Notes under the pieces: generated by a model
Told to the model about the DNA's origin: nothing
Database searches by the model: none
The model's input: only the letters and a program-made list of their open reading frames with translations
Assembly: GCA_020630695.1 (NCBI GenBank)
Contig: JAHDIS010000015.1
Location: 9,193 to 64,732, forward strand
Source of the DNA: Paracoccaceae bacterium
GTDB lineage: Bacteria > Pseudomonadota > Alphaproteobacteria > Rhodobacterales > Rhodobacteraceae
Reading direction: 5' to 3'
Length of the DNA stretch: 55,540 nucleotides
Shown: piece after piece, positions 18,646-26,428 of the stretch
How positions within the stretch are numbered: the first letter of the stretch is position 1
How the letters are laid out: every line of letters begins with the position of its first letter
Program-made: the position numbers and the translations under genes

Positions 18646-20724
18646 ATGTCGCGCCTGAGCCTGTCTGTTTTTGCCTTCTCGCTGATTTTCGGCGGCACCT
18701 TGGCTTGGTCACAGCCCAAGGAACCGGCCCCTTTGCGCCCTCAGGCGCGTCCTGACACCGTGGCGCAGGCGCAGGCCGCACCGCCCGAACCGCAACCCGC
18801 CGCCGTGGCTGAAACCGTGGAAGTCGACCCGAATGCACCGGGTCAGGCTCTGGCGCGGGCCATGGCATCCATGCGTGCAGGCGATTGGGCCGCTGCACGC
18901 TCGGCTGCCCGTGCAGATGGCCAGATCGCAGTGGATATCATTCTTTGGCACGCGCTTCGCGCAGGCCGGGGCGATGCCACCGAAGTTCTGGACTTTCTCG
19001 ATCGCAACCCCGATTGGCCGGGTTTGCCGTATCTCAAGGAAAAATCCGAAAAGACGGTCGGCGATCTGGAGCCAGAAAAGCTTTTGGCGTTCTTTGACGA
19101 CACGCGTCCAAAGACCGGGGCCGGGGCACTTGCGCTGGCCCGTGCTCACCTGAAGCAGGGCGATGAAGGCGCCGCCGAGGCAGAAGTGGTTCTGGCATGG
19201 CGCACGCTTGCGCTCGACGCGGAAGAGCGCGCTGCTTTTCTGGAGGGTTGGGCCACAGTTCTGAAGCCTCATCACGAGGCCCGTTTGGATATGGCGCTCT
19301 GGCGCGGCTGGACAGTCAACGCCGGTGCAATGCTCCCGCTGGTCAGCGACGATTGGCGCCGCCTTGCCGAAGCGCGCATGGGGCTGCGCAATCAAGCGGC
19401 CGGGATCGATACCCTGATCGACGCTGTCCCGCAGACACTGGCAGATCATCCGGGGCTGGCATTCGAACGTTTCCTTTGGCGCGCCCGCAAAGGCAGGGTT
19501 CAGGGCGCTGTCGATCTATTGCTTCAACGCTCCGCGCGTTTTGAAACCTTGGGCGAGCCATGGGCATGGGCGCGGCAACGCCGTGATCTGGCCCGAGACA
19601 AGATGCGTGACGGTGATGTGCTTGAGGCCTACCAGATCGCGTCAGCCCATTTTCTTGTAGATGGCCGCGACTTTGCCGATCTCGAATGGCTTTCCGGCTA
19701 TCTCGCACTGCGGTTTCTGGATCGTCCTGATCTGGCAATCCAGCATTTTGAGCGGTTCAAAGGCGCCGTGTTTACACCCATTTCACTGGGCCGTGCCGGA
19801 TATTGGCTGGGCCGGGCGCATGAAGCCTTGGACCAAAAAGATCTGGCTGCGGAACACTACAAGATGGGCGCGCAATATCAGACGTCCTTCTATGGGCTGC
19901 TTGCGGCGGAACGTGGCGGTTTCCCAGTCGATCCATCTCTGTCCGGTCAGGAGACCTTTGAAGACTGGCGCACTGCAGAATTCACCAAGACCAGCGTTTA
20001 TCATGCAGCGCTCTTGCTGCTGGCAGCCAACGAACCTGTCTTGGGCGAGCGGTTCATAACGCATCTGGCCGAAACGCAGGACCGCACCGGAATGGGCCAG
20101 TTGGGCACAATGCTGCGCGATATGAACCGCCCCCATATTCAGGTCATGCTCGGCAAACGCGCAGCACAGTTCGGGATTGAACTGGCGGAACCCTACTATG
20201 CGTTGCACCCGATTATCCTGAAAGGCAGCTACCCGGTCGACAAGGCTCTGGTTCATGCCATCGCCAGACGTGAAAGCGAATTTGATCCCGGGGTTCAGTC
20301 CGGCGTTGGGGCGCGGGGCTTTATGCAGTTGATGCCGGGGACGGCCAAGGATGTTTCAGGTTGGCTTGGGATGGAATACAGCCGGACACGCCTGATGACG
20401 GATCCGGCGTATAACGCTGTGCTTGGGTCCGAATATCTGGCCAATCTGGCCGAACGCTTTGACGGAAATGTCGTTATGATGTCGGCAGGCTACAATGCGG
20501 GGCCCGGCAGGCCTTTGCAGTGGATGGAACGTTTTGGCGATCCGCGGCGGGGGCAGGTGGATGTGGTGGACTTTATCGAGTTCATCCCCTTTGACGAGAC
20601 CCGCAACTACGTGATGCGGGTTGCAGAAAGCCTACCGGTCTATCGGGCAAGGCTTGGCCGTGATCCGCATCCGATCCCGTTCAGCAAGGAACTGGCAGGC
20701 GCGACGTTGAAACGGCTTCGGTAG
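18646..20724 (+). CDS. Soluble lytic murein transglycosylase (Slt family)
   Basis: A 692-residue periplasmic enzyme that cleaves peptidoglycan glycan strands to 1,6-anhydromuropeptides. After a signal peptide (SVFAFSLIFGGTLAWSQ) comes a proline/alanine-rich linker, a long alpha-helical superhelix (about 80-520), and the C-terminal Slt domain: ARRESEFDP with catalytic Glu near 543, GARGFMQLMPGTAK, YNAVLGSEYL and SAGYNAGPGR. I took ATG 18646; TTG 18637 is also open. It is divergent from dapA, so cell-wall precursor supply and turnover genes are side by side. Confidence 0.93.
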   Translation: MSRLSLSVFAFSLIFGGTLAWSQPKEPAPLRPQARPDTVAQAQAAPPEPQPAAVAETVEVDPNAPGQALARAMASMRAGDWAAARSAARADGQIAVDIILWHALRAGRGDATEVLDFLDRNPDWPGLPYLKEKSEKTVGDLEPEKLLAFFDDTRPKTGAGALALARAHLKQGDEGAAEAEVVLAWRTLALDAEERAAFLEGWATVLKPHHEARLDMALWRGWTVNAGAMLPLVSDDWRRLAEARMGLRNQAAGIDTLIDAVPQTLADHPGLAFERFLWRARKGRVQGAVDLLLQRSARFETLGEPWAWARQRRDLARDKMRDGDVLEAYQIASAHFLVDGRDFADLEWLSGYLALRFLDRPDLAIQHFERFKGAVFTPISLGRAGYWLGRAHEALDQKDLAAEHYKMGAQYQTSFYGLLAAERGGFPVDPSLSGQETFEDWRTAEFTKTSVYHAALLLLAANEPVLGERFITHLAETQDRTGMGQLGTMLRDMNRPHIQVMLGKRAAQFGIELAEPYYALHPIILKGSYPVDKALVHAIARRESEFDPGVQSGVGARGFMQLMPGTAKDVSGWLGMEYSRTRLMTDPAYNAVLGSEYLANLAERFDGNVVMMSAGYNAGPGRPLQWMERFGDPRRGQVDVVDFIEFIPFDETRNYVMRVAESLPVYRARLGRDPHPIPFSKELAGATLKRLR

Positions 20725-20742
20725 TGGTCGCGGATTGTGGCT

Positions 20743-21624
20743 CTAGCCCACTTTGCGGGCACGCCACAGGGTGAACAGGCCAGCCGCTACGATCAGACCC
20801 GCCCCCAAAGCGACATTCAGCCGGACGGTTTCGCCAAACAGCATGACGCCCATGGCGCTGGCGAACACCAGTTGCAAATAGGCAAATGGCTGAACGGCGC
20901 TGGCCTCGGCCACTTCATAGCAGCGGATCAACAAATAGTGGCCGAGCGCGCCGGTTATGCACAAGGTCGCCATCCAGCCCCAATCCGGCGGTGTCATGGG
21001 TTCCCAGAACCACAGACCGACCGCGGTGGCCAGAACGGCGCCTGCAACGCCGGTGTAGAAGAACGATGTGGTGGCGCTGTCGACCCGCCCGACGTATCGT
21101 GTCAGCAACCCATAGAGCGCAAACATCAGCGCCGAGACGAGCGGGATGACGGCATAGGGTGAAAACACGCCGCCGGACGGTTGCAGAATGATCAGCACAC
21201 CAACAAAGCCAACGCCGATGGCCGCCCAGCGTCTCCAGCCGACACGCTCCCCCAGAATTGGCCCCGAAAGTGCCGCGATCAGCAGCGGATAGCACGCGAA
21301 GACCGCGTGGCTTTCGACAAGACCCAGATATACAAAGGCCAGAACCATCACGTTGATTTCAGCGGCTAGCAGCAATCCGCGGAAAATTTGCATTCCGGGC
21401 AGTTCCGTCTGCATGGCCGCGCGCAGTCCCCCCGGTTTTCGCCCTGCAATTGTCACGACAAATGCAGCGAAGAACCAGTAGCGGACCATCACCACCATCA
21501 TGACGTTGTATTCACTGGCCAGATGGCGCGACAGACCGTCCTGCACCGCAAAGACAAAGGTCGTTGCCACCATCAGCCAGATGCCCAAGGGCGTGTTCAG
21601 TTGCTTTTGATGACCCGTGTTCAT
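20743..21624 (-). CDS. EamA/DMT-family transporter
   Basis: A 293-residue inner-membrane protein with about ten hydrophobic helices in two EamA repeats (first about residues 10-145, second 155-288). The helix-9 region AVQPFAYLQLVFASAMGVML and FGETV are typical. Members export or import small metabolites and the substrate cannot be told. Its ATG overlaps the mnmD stop by 4 bp, so it is coupled to that tRNA-modification gene, possibly just by operon packing. It is convergent with the Slt gene. Confidence 0.88.
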   Translation of the reverse strand: MNTGHQKQLNTPLGIWLMVATTFVFAVQDGLSRHLASEYNVMMVVMVRYWFFAAFVVTIAGRKPGGLRAAMQTELPGMQIFRGLLLAAEINVMVLAFVYLGLVESHAVFACYPLLIAALSGPILGERVGWRRWAAIGVGFVGVLIILQPSGGVFSPYAVIPLVSALMFALYGLLTRYVGRVDSATTSFFYTGVAGAVLATAVGLWFWEPMTPPDWGWMATLCITGALGHYLLIRCYEVAEASAVQPFAYLQLVFASAMGVMLFGETVRLNVALGAGLIVAAGLFTLWRARKVG

Positions 21625-22319
21625 GTGTCGGCCTTACGCGCTGTGGTCATGTGGCGCTTGCGGCCAAAGCCCTTTCGTCGTTCGACGTCGAACCCTGCAT
21701 AGGTCAGGGCGCGGCGCACATGCCCGGCAGCGGTATAGGTGGCCGCTGTGCCTGTCGGGGCTGTGTGATCGTAGACCGCCTTCATCAGGTCGTCCCCCCA
21801 GAGCTCGGGGTTCTTGGCAGGTGAAAACCCGTCCAGAAACCAAGCGTCCGCTCGTCCAGTCCATGCAGGCAGGGTGTCCCGGGCATCTCCGACCACAAGT
21901 GTGAATCGCAAATCAGGCAGTGAAATTTCCCGTGCGCCCGCACGCCAGAAACCGGCAAGTTCTTGACCGATGCCCGACAGTTCTTCGAATGCGGCTTGCG
22001 CGGTGATCATGTCTTCTGGAGCCAAAGGGAAGGCTTCGAAGCTGGTGAAATGCAAAACGCCGGATTGATGGTTCGTCCGCCACGCGCTCAATGCGGCCAA
22101 GAGATTGAGCCCGGTTCCAAACCCGAGTTCCGCGATGTGAAAATCCGGCTTAAAGCGGTTCGGCAGATCGTTTCCCGACAAAAAGACATGCTGCGTTTCA
22201 GCGAGGCCGTTTTCTAGCGAGTAGTAGGGATCGTCAAAGCGCTGCGAGACGGGAACCTGCCCATTCCATTCAAGCCCTTTCGCTGGCTGGTGTGTCTCTG
22301 GGCTGCTCTGGTCACTCAT
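21621..22319 (-). CDS. mnmD: tRNA mnm5s2U34 methyltransferase (MnmD)
   Basis: A 232-residue stand-alone version of the N-terminal half of MnmC. It transfers a methyl group from SAM in the final step of mnm5(s2)U34 formation in tRNA. Family signatures are PVSQRFDDPYYSLENGLAE, FHIAELGFGTGLN (SAM site), DAWFLDGFSPAKNPELW and TYTAAGHVRRAL. The FAD half is not fused; a divergent FAD oxidase gene starts 48 bp away at 22368. It overlaps the EamA gene by ATGA. Confidence 0.93.
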   Translation of the reverse strand: MSDQSSPETHQPAKGLEWNGQVPVSQRFDDPYYSLENGLAETQHVFLSGNDLPNRFKPDFHIAELGFGTGLNLLAALSAWRTNHQSGVLHFTSFEAFPLAPEDMITAQAAFEELSGIGQELAGFWRAGAREISLPDLRFTLVVGDARDTLPAWTGRADAWFLDGFSPAKNPELWGDDLMKAVYDHTAPTGTAATYTAAGHVRRALTYAGFDVERRKGFGRKRHMTTARKADT

Positions 22320-22367
22320 GCGGTTTGCCTCTACCTAACACAGTGTTGATGGCGATGAGGCGATCCA

Positions 22368-23414
22368 ATGGCAAGTGTCGATGTGACTATACGGGGCGCA
22401 GGGGTTTTCGGTCTGTCCGTCGCCTGGGCCTGTGTGCAGCGTGGTGCGCGTGTGCGGGTTGTCGATCCGTATGGTCCCGGGGCCGGATCATCCGGCGGGA
22501 TCGTTGGCGCGCTGGCGCCGCATGTGCCAGAAAACTGGAACAGCAAGAAGGCGTTTCAACTGGACAGCCTTTTGATGGCTGAAGGCTTTTGGGCCGCAGT
22601 GGAACAGGCATCCGGCATGGATCCCGGTTATGGCCGGACCGGGCGGCTGCAACCTGTTCAGGATGCAGCGGGTCTGGAATTGGCCCGATCCCGCAGCTCT
22701 GGCGCTGCGAAACTTTGGAAAGGTCAGGCAATCTGGGAAGTGGTTCAGGTGTCCGACGCGCCGGGCTTTGAACCGGTTAGCCCGTCGGGCTTTTTGATCC
22801 GCGATACCCTCAGCGCACGTATGCATCCTCGGCGCGCTTGTGCAGCCTTGGCCGCGGCCTTGCAGGCGCAGGGTGCGCAGATAACCGATACGGCAGAAGA
22901 TTCAGGCGCGGTGGTCTGGGCCACGGGCTGGCAGGGGCTGCGGGACATGACCGAGGCACTGGGCGGTCGCAAGGTCGGCGATGGCGTAAAAGGGCAGGCG
23001 GTGTTGCTTGCCCATGATGCTGGCCCGGATGCACCGCAGCTCTTTGTCGATGGATTGCACATTGTGCCGCACAAGGACGGTACGGTTGCCATCGGGTCCA
23101 CATCAGAGCGTGATTTTGCAGATCCGATTGCGACCGACGAACAGTGTCAGACCTTGGTAGATCGCGCGCGGGCCGGGTGCCCGGCTTTGCGGGATGCAAA
23201 GGTTATAGAACGCTGGGCGGGGGTTCGGCCGCGGGCTCGCAGCCGCGCGCCTGTTCTGGGGCATTGGCCGGGGCGCACCGGGCACTTTGTCGCCAACGGC
23301 GGCTTCAAGATCGGTTTTGGTATGGCCCCAAAGATTGCCGAGGTGATGGCTTCGCTGGTGCTGGATGGGCGCGATGATATCCCCGAAGCGTTTGTTCTCG
23401 AAAATCAGCTGTAA
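22368..23414 (+). CDS. FAD-dependent amine oxidoreductase, possible MnmC C-half partner
   Basis: A 348-residue DAO-family (glycine/D-amino-acid oxidase) flavoprotein. The dinucleotide fold GAGVFGLSVAWA is at residues 11-22, GPGAGSSGGIVGALAPH follows, and the C-terminal FAD segment is WAGVRPRARSRAPVLG with GGFKIGFGMAP. In E. coli MnmC the C-terminal FAD domain removes the carboxymethyl of cmnm5U before the N-terminal domain methylates. Because this gene is divergent from mnmD by only 48 bp, it is a good candidate for that oxidase as a separate protein; a ThiO or general amino-acid oxidase is the alternative. Confidence 0.8.
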   Translation: MASVDVTIRGAGVFGLSVAWACVQRGARVRVVDPYGPGAGSSGGIVGALAPHVPENWNSKKAFQLDSLLMAEGFWAAVEQASGMDPGYGRTGRLQPVQDAAGLELARSRSSGAAKLWKGQAIWEVVQVSDAPGFEPVSPSGFLIRDTLSARMHPRRACAALAAALQAQGAQITDTAEDSGAVVWATGWQGLRDMTEALGGRKVGDGVKGQAVLLAHDAGPDAPQLFVDGLHIVPHKDGTVAIGSTSERDFADPIATDEQCQTLVDRARAGCPALRDAKVIERWAGVRPRARSRAPVLGHWPGRTGHFVANGGFKIGFGMAPKIAEVMASLVLDGRDDIPEAFVLENQL

Positions 23415-23421
23415 CGAAAAA

Positions 23422-23442
23422 CGCCGCCCGGAAAAGGCGGCG
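23422..23442. terminator. Hairpin between the convergent FAD oxidase and MaoC genes
   Basis: A 7-bp GC-only stem (CGCCGCC, 7-nt loop, GGCGGCG) starts 8 bp after the FAD-oxidase stop. There is little T-run, so it is a plausible but not classical terminator for either convergent gene. Confidence 0.5.
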
Positions 23443-23502
23443 CCAGTTGACGAAAAATCCGACCGATGCGGAGCGTGTCGGCGGCAGCCCCGCTGGTCCT
23501 GG

Positions 23503-23946
23503 TCAGTCGAATTTGCGAGACGGGGCGAGAACCTTGGCTTCACCCATCAGAACCTTCTTGCCATCGACCGAGCAGTGGCAATCCAGCGTGACACGGCGCT
23601 TGGCATGATCGATGTCCACGACCTTGACCTCGGCATAGACCATGTCGCCGGGGCGCACGGGGGCAAGGAACTTCAGCGTCTGGCCCATGTAGACCGTGCC
23701 ATGCCCGGGAAGCTGTTCGCCAATCACAGCCGAAATCAATCCGGCGGTCAGCATGCCATGCGCGATGCGGCCCTCGAAAATGGTGTCCTGAGCGTATTCG
23801 TCGTCCATGTGCACCGGGTTGCGGTCGGTCGAAACCTGCGCGAACATTTCAATGTCTTCATCGGTGACCTGCTTCATCAGGTAGCGAGACATCCCCATTT
23901 CGATGTCTTCGATGCAGATCGTTCCACGCGGCAGGTTGTCCAACAT
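23503..23946 (-). CDS. MaoC-family (R)-specific enoyl-CoA hydratase
   Basis: A 147-residue single hot-dog domain. The hydratase motif is complete: STDRNPVHMDDEYA with Asp 41 and His 46 in the positions of the catalytic pair, followed by FEGRIAHGMLT. Single-domain proteins of this type (PhaJ-like) hydrate trans-2-enoyl-CoA to (R)-3-hydroxyacyl-CoA for polyhydroxyalkanoate synthesis or fatty-acid metabolism; mesaconyl-CoA hydratases are longer. A TTTGC-N7-GCAAA palindrome and an AT-rich quasi-palindrome lie upstream. It lies 100 bp downstream of the HAD gene on the same strand. Confidence 0.88.
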   Translation of the reverse strand: MLDNLPRGTICIEDIEMGMSRYLMKQVTDEDIEMFAQVSTDRNPVHMDDEYAQDTIFEGRIAHGMLTAGLISAVIGEQLPGHGTVYMGQTLKFLAPVRPGDMVYAEVKVVDIDHAKRRVTLDCHCSVDGKKVLMGEAKVLAPSRKFD

Positions 23947-23970
23947 CTCGCCCTCCAGGGTCGGTCATTG

Positions 23971-24016
23971 AGTAATAAAAGCGCAGTCAGAAAGCCTGAC
24001 TTGCAATATTATTACT
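23971..24016. promoter_or_regulatory. AT-rich quasi-palindrome between the HAD and MaoC genes
   Basis: Outer arms AGTAATAA (23971-23978) and TTATTACT (24009-24016) enclose inner arms GTCAG (23986-23990) and CTGAC (23996-24000), all about one centre near 23993. It could fold in RNA as the end of the HAD transcript or act as a DNA operator for the MaoC gene. It is clearly AT-richer than its surroundings. Confidence 0.45.
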
Positions 24017-24032
24017 TTGCAGATGCAGCAAA
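24016..24032. promoter_or_regulatory. TTTGC-N7-GCAAA palindrome upstream of the MaoC hydratase gene
   Basis: Arms TTTGC (24016-24020) and GCAAA (24028-24032) make a 17-bp inverted repeat 70 bp upstream of the MaoC start. TGC/GCA-rich palindromes are known for the polyhydroxybutyrate regulator PhaR in this family, and a PhaJ-like hydratase would be a sensible target. This link is inference only. Confidence 0.3.
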
Positions 24033-24048
24033 ATCAAGGGGAAATTGA

Positions 24049-24921
24049 TCAGCCCAGCGTCCCGGTGGAAAAGGTCGGGTTGATCATTTCCTTTTGAATA
24101 TAATCAGTTAGCGCGTCAGGATCCGGAGCTTGCGTTGTTTTCGTTTCAACCCGAGCAAGTCCCCCAGTGATGAAAAGGGAATCAATATCTTCGCCCATGG
24201 CGCCGCGAATGTCGGTGATTGGCCCATCTCCAATCGCGAGGATGGCGCTGTCAGCAACGTCTTTGCGATGCTCGGCCAGACGGCGCCGCGCCAGATCGTA
24301 GATCGGTGGATGCGGTTTGCCGAAATACAGGCTTTCTCCGCCCATCTCGGTATAAAGCTTTGCCAAGGCGCCAGCGCACCATTCCCGTTGCTCGCCGCGG
24401 TCCACAACGATGTCAGGGTTGGCACACAGCAGCTTGAGCCCTTTTTGCTTGGCAAACAGAAATTCGGGGCGGTTTACATCCGGGTCGGCGTGCGGATCAA
24501 AGGGGCCGCAGCAGACGATGCCCTCGGCCTCTTCCAGTGGAACCTGTGTGATCGGTTCGGGGTCATTCAGCAGCTTGATGGGTTCAAAGAAGGGCAGGTC
24601 GTGCTTTTGGCCCATGAACCAGACCTTGTTGCCGACCGCGCCGCCAAACATTGCGACGCGTGCGCTGTCACCGGATGTGGCGATATCGTCATACGCTTCT
24701 TCGGGCACTTTGAACCGTACCAGCTGTTTGGCGACTTCATGGCGGGACCGGGGGGCATTGGTGACAAGGATCACACAGCCGCCGCGGGCCCGGTATGCTG
24801 ACAGCGCCTCAACCGCCGAAGGGATTGCCGTCACCCCATTGTGCACACATCCCCAAAGATCGACGAACAATGCATCGTAGCGGTCAGAAATGTCAGAAAG
24901 TGCCGAGATGATTTGTGTCAT
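24049..24921 (-). CDS. HAD superfamily class IIA protein with altered motif I
   Basis: A 290-residue NagD-like HAD protein with a class IIA cap. Motif I reads FVDLWGCVHNG: nucleophile Asp 21 is present, but the usual general acid two residues later is Trp 23. This DxWG form is characteristic of a subfamily sometimes annotated TIGR01459. Motif II is LVTNAPRSR, motif III lies near YFGKPHPPIY and motif IV is AIGDGPITDIRGA. The cytosolic substrate is unknown and normal phosphatase activity is uncertain. It precedes the MaoC gene on the same strand. Confidence 0.88.
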   Translation of the reverse strand: MTQIISALSDISDRYDALFVDLWGCVHNGVTAIPSAVEALSAYRARGGCVILVTNAPRSRHEVAKQLVRFKVPEEAYDDIATSGDSARVAMFGGAVGNKVWFMGQKHDLPFFEPIKLLNDPEPITQVPLEEAEGIVCCGPFDPHADPDVNRPEFLFAKQKGLKLLCANPDIVVDRGEQREWCAGALAKLYTEMGGESLYFGKPHPPIYDLARRRLAEHRKDVADSAILAIGDGPITDIRGAMGEDIDSLFITGGLARVETKTTQAPDPDALTDYIQKEMINPTFSTGTLG

Positions 24922-24954
24922 GGGTCATGCCTGTCTTGCGCTTTTGCCGGGACA

Positions 24955-25224
24955 CTAGAGCATCAGCCAAACAATCAAAAGGTGGCCGAGGCCAATGGCG
25001 TTGAGCAAATGTCCAAAAGGTTGTTTGCGGGTTTTGTGTCGCAGGGATTGCTGGGCCAGTTTGGCGCCGATCCAGCCACCAGCGGCGGCCCAGAGCAGCA
25101 AGACGCGTTCAGGGATGCGCCACCCATTGTGTCGCGCGCGCCGCTTGTCGAACCAGAACAGCCCAAAGGTGCAAAGGCTGGCGAAACCCAGCCAAGCAAG
25201 CGCAATGGGCCAGATCATATCCAT
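24955..25224 (-). CDS. DUF1294 small membrane protein
   Basis: An 89-residue membrane protein with about three hydrophobic segments and the DUF1294 signature: FDKRRARHNGWRIPE, then LLLWAAAGGWIGAKLAQ and RHKTRKQPF. Function unknown. It lies upstream of and in the same direction as the HAD gene (33 bp gap). A strong hairpin separates it from the pyrophosphatase gene. Confidence 0.88.
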   Translation of the reverse strand: MDMIWPIALAWLGFASLCTFGLFWFDKRRARHNGWRIPERVLLLWAAAGGWIGAKLAQQSLRHKTRKQPFGHLLNAIGLGHLLIVWLML

Positions 25225-25262
25225 GGCTCAAACCCAAGCCTCAGCTAAAGGGCGCAACAAAA

Positions 25263-25287
25263 AAGGGCGGCGCGAGGCGCCACCCTT
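25263..25287 (-). terminator. Intrinsic terminator behind ppaC
   Basis: Arms AAGGGCGGCGC and GCGCCACCCTT pair over 11 positions with one C-A mismatch and a GAG loop. On the minus strand a TTTTTTGTT tract follows, so it fits the end of the ppaC transcript. Confidence 0.85.
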
Positions 25288-25326
25288 CGTTTTCTTGTCT
25301 GCTTTTAAAATAGCCATTCAGTCCGA

Positions 25327-26247
25327 TCAGACCTTGAGGTTCGGAATGATCTGCTTTTTGCGGCTCATCACGCCGGGCAGAACAACGCTGTCGCCCGAAA
25401 CCTCAGCGCCAAAGCTCTTGGCTGCAACTGATTTCACCAGATCGTTCGGAACCAGCAGTGTGGCTTCTTCGCGCAGAATATCCACGACAAACAAAAGCAC
25501 CTGATCAACGCCGTCTTCCTTGGCCACATCAACCATCGAGGCCATCAGGCTGTCTTTTCGGCCCAGCGGCATCTCAGGGGCGGTGGTTTCCAGTACCGAA
25601 ACGCGGAACTTGGTGCCATCCACTTCGTATTCCTTGGAGTCCATGCGGATCAGTTCGGCATCCGAGAAGGCCGAGACGTCGGATTTGGCCGCGAACATCT
25701 GTGCAGCATATTCGCTGATATCAACGCCCAGATCTTCGGCCAGCGCGTGCGCTACGGCTTTGTCTTCCTGCGTGGTGGTCGGGCTGCGGAATTCCAGTGT
25801 GTCGGACAGAATGCAGGTCAGCATTGCACCCTTCACGGCCTTCGGCGCCTGCGCCAGATCCTTGCCAATCATCTTCCACATGATCGTGGCGGTGCAGGCC
25901 AGCGGCTCGATGCGGATATCGATCGGGCCTTTGGTTTCCAGACCGCCGACCAGCTTGTGGTGATCAATGATGCCACGGATGTCGGCGCCGTTGATGTTGG
26001 CAGGCAGTTCCGCGGGGTTGTTGGTGTCGACGATGACAACCGGTGCGTCGTCTTCGACGTCCGTGATGATCTCAGGCTTTTCCAGCCCCCAATGCTGCAG
26101 CATGAAAGCCGCTTCGGTGTTGGGCTCACCCAGCAGCACAGGTTTGGCCGCTTCGCCTTTGATTTCGGAAAGATACCAGGCCCAGATGATCGGGCTGCCG
26201 GTGCTGTCGGTGTCTGGGCTCTTGTGGCCGAAAACCTGAATGGTCAT
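25327..26247 (-). CDS. ppaC: Manganese-dependent inorganic pyrophosphatase (family II)
   Basis: A 306-residue DHH-superfamily enzyme that hydrolyses pyrophosphate and so pulls biosynthesis forward. Metal-ligand motifs are all present: FGHKSPDTDS at the N-terminus, VIVDTNN, and IIDHHK; the C-terminal DHHA2 domain ends with SRKKQIIP, whose Arg-Lys-Lys binds phosphate. ATG 26247 (MTIQVFGHK) is the standard family start, although the frame stays open well upstream. It is in line with alkB but separated by 181 bp. Confidence 0.95.
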   Translation of the reverse strand: MTIQVFGHKSPDTDSTGSPIIWAWYLSEIKGEAAKPVLLGEPNTEAAFMLQHWGLEKPEIITDVEDDAPVVIVDTNNPAELPANINGADIRGIIDHHKLVGGLETKGPIDIRIEPLACTATIMWKMIGKDLAQAPKAVKGAMLTCILSDTLEFRSPTTTQEDKAVAHALAEDLGVDISEYAAQMFAAKSDVSAFSDAELIRMDSKEYEVDGTKFRVSVLETTAPEMPLGRKDSLMASMVDVAKEDGVDQVLLFVVDILREEATLLVPNDLVKSVAAKSFGAEVSGDSVVLPGVMSRKKQIIPNLKV

Positions 26248-26428
26248 GTCTGTCCTCGTGCTGAAATAGGCGGTTTGCGCGCCTTCTAGCGCTGCATCGC
26301 CGCAAAGCCAAGCCGTGCCGCCTGCGACATGCGCCCGCGCGGCGCTCGGGCTGGCAGAAAGTCGCCTTGCTTCTTCTTTTTGAAAATACGCAAGCGACGG
26401 CAGCGCGGCCGTGCCTTGTTTGGCCGCT

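Noticed and set aside
26248-26428. N-terminal extension of ppaC through the 181-bp gap to alkB
   Set aside because: The frame is open but the added residues are not family-like, and MTIQVFGHK at 26247 matches the standard start.
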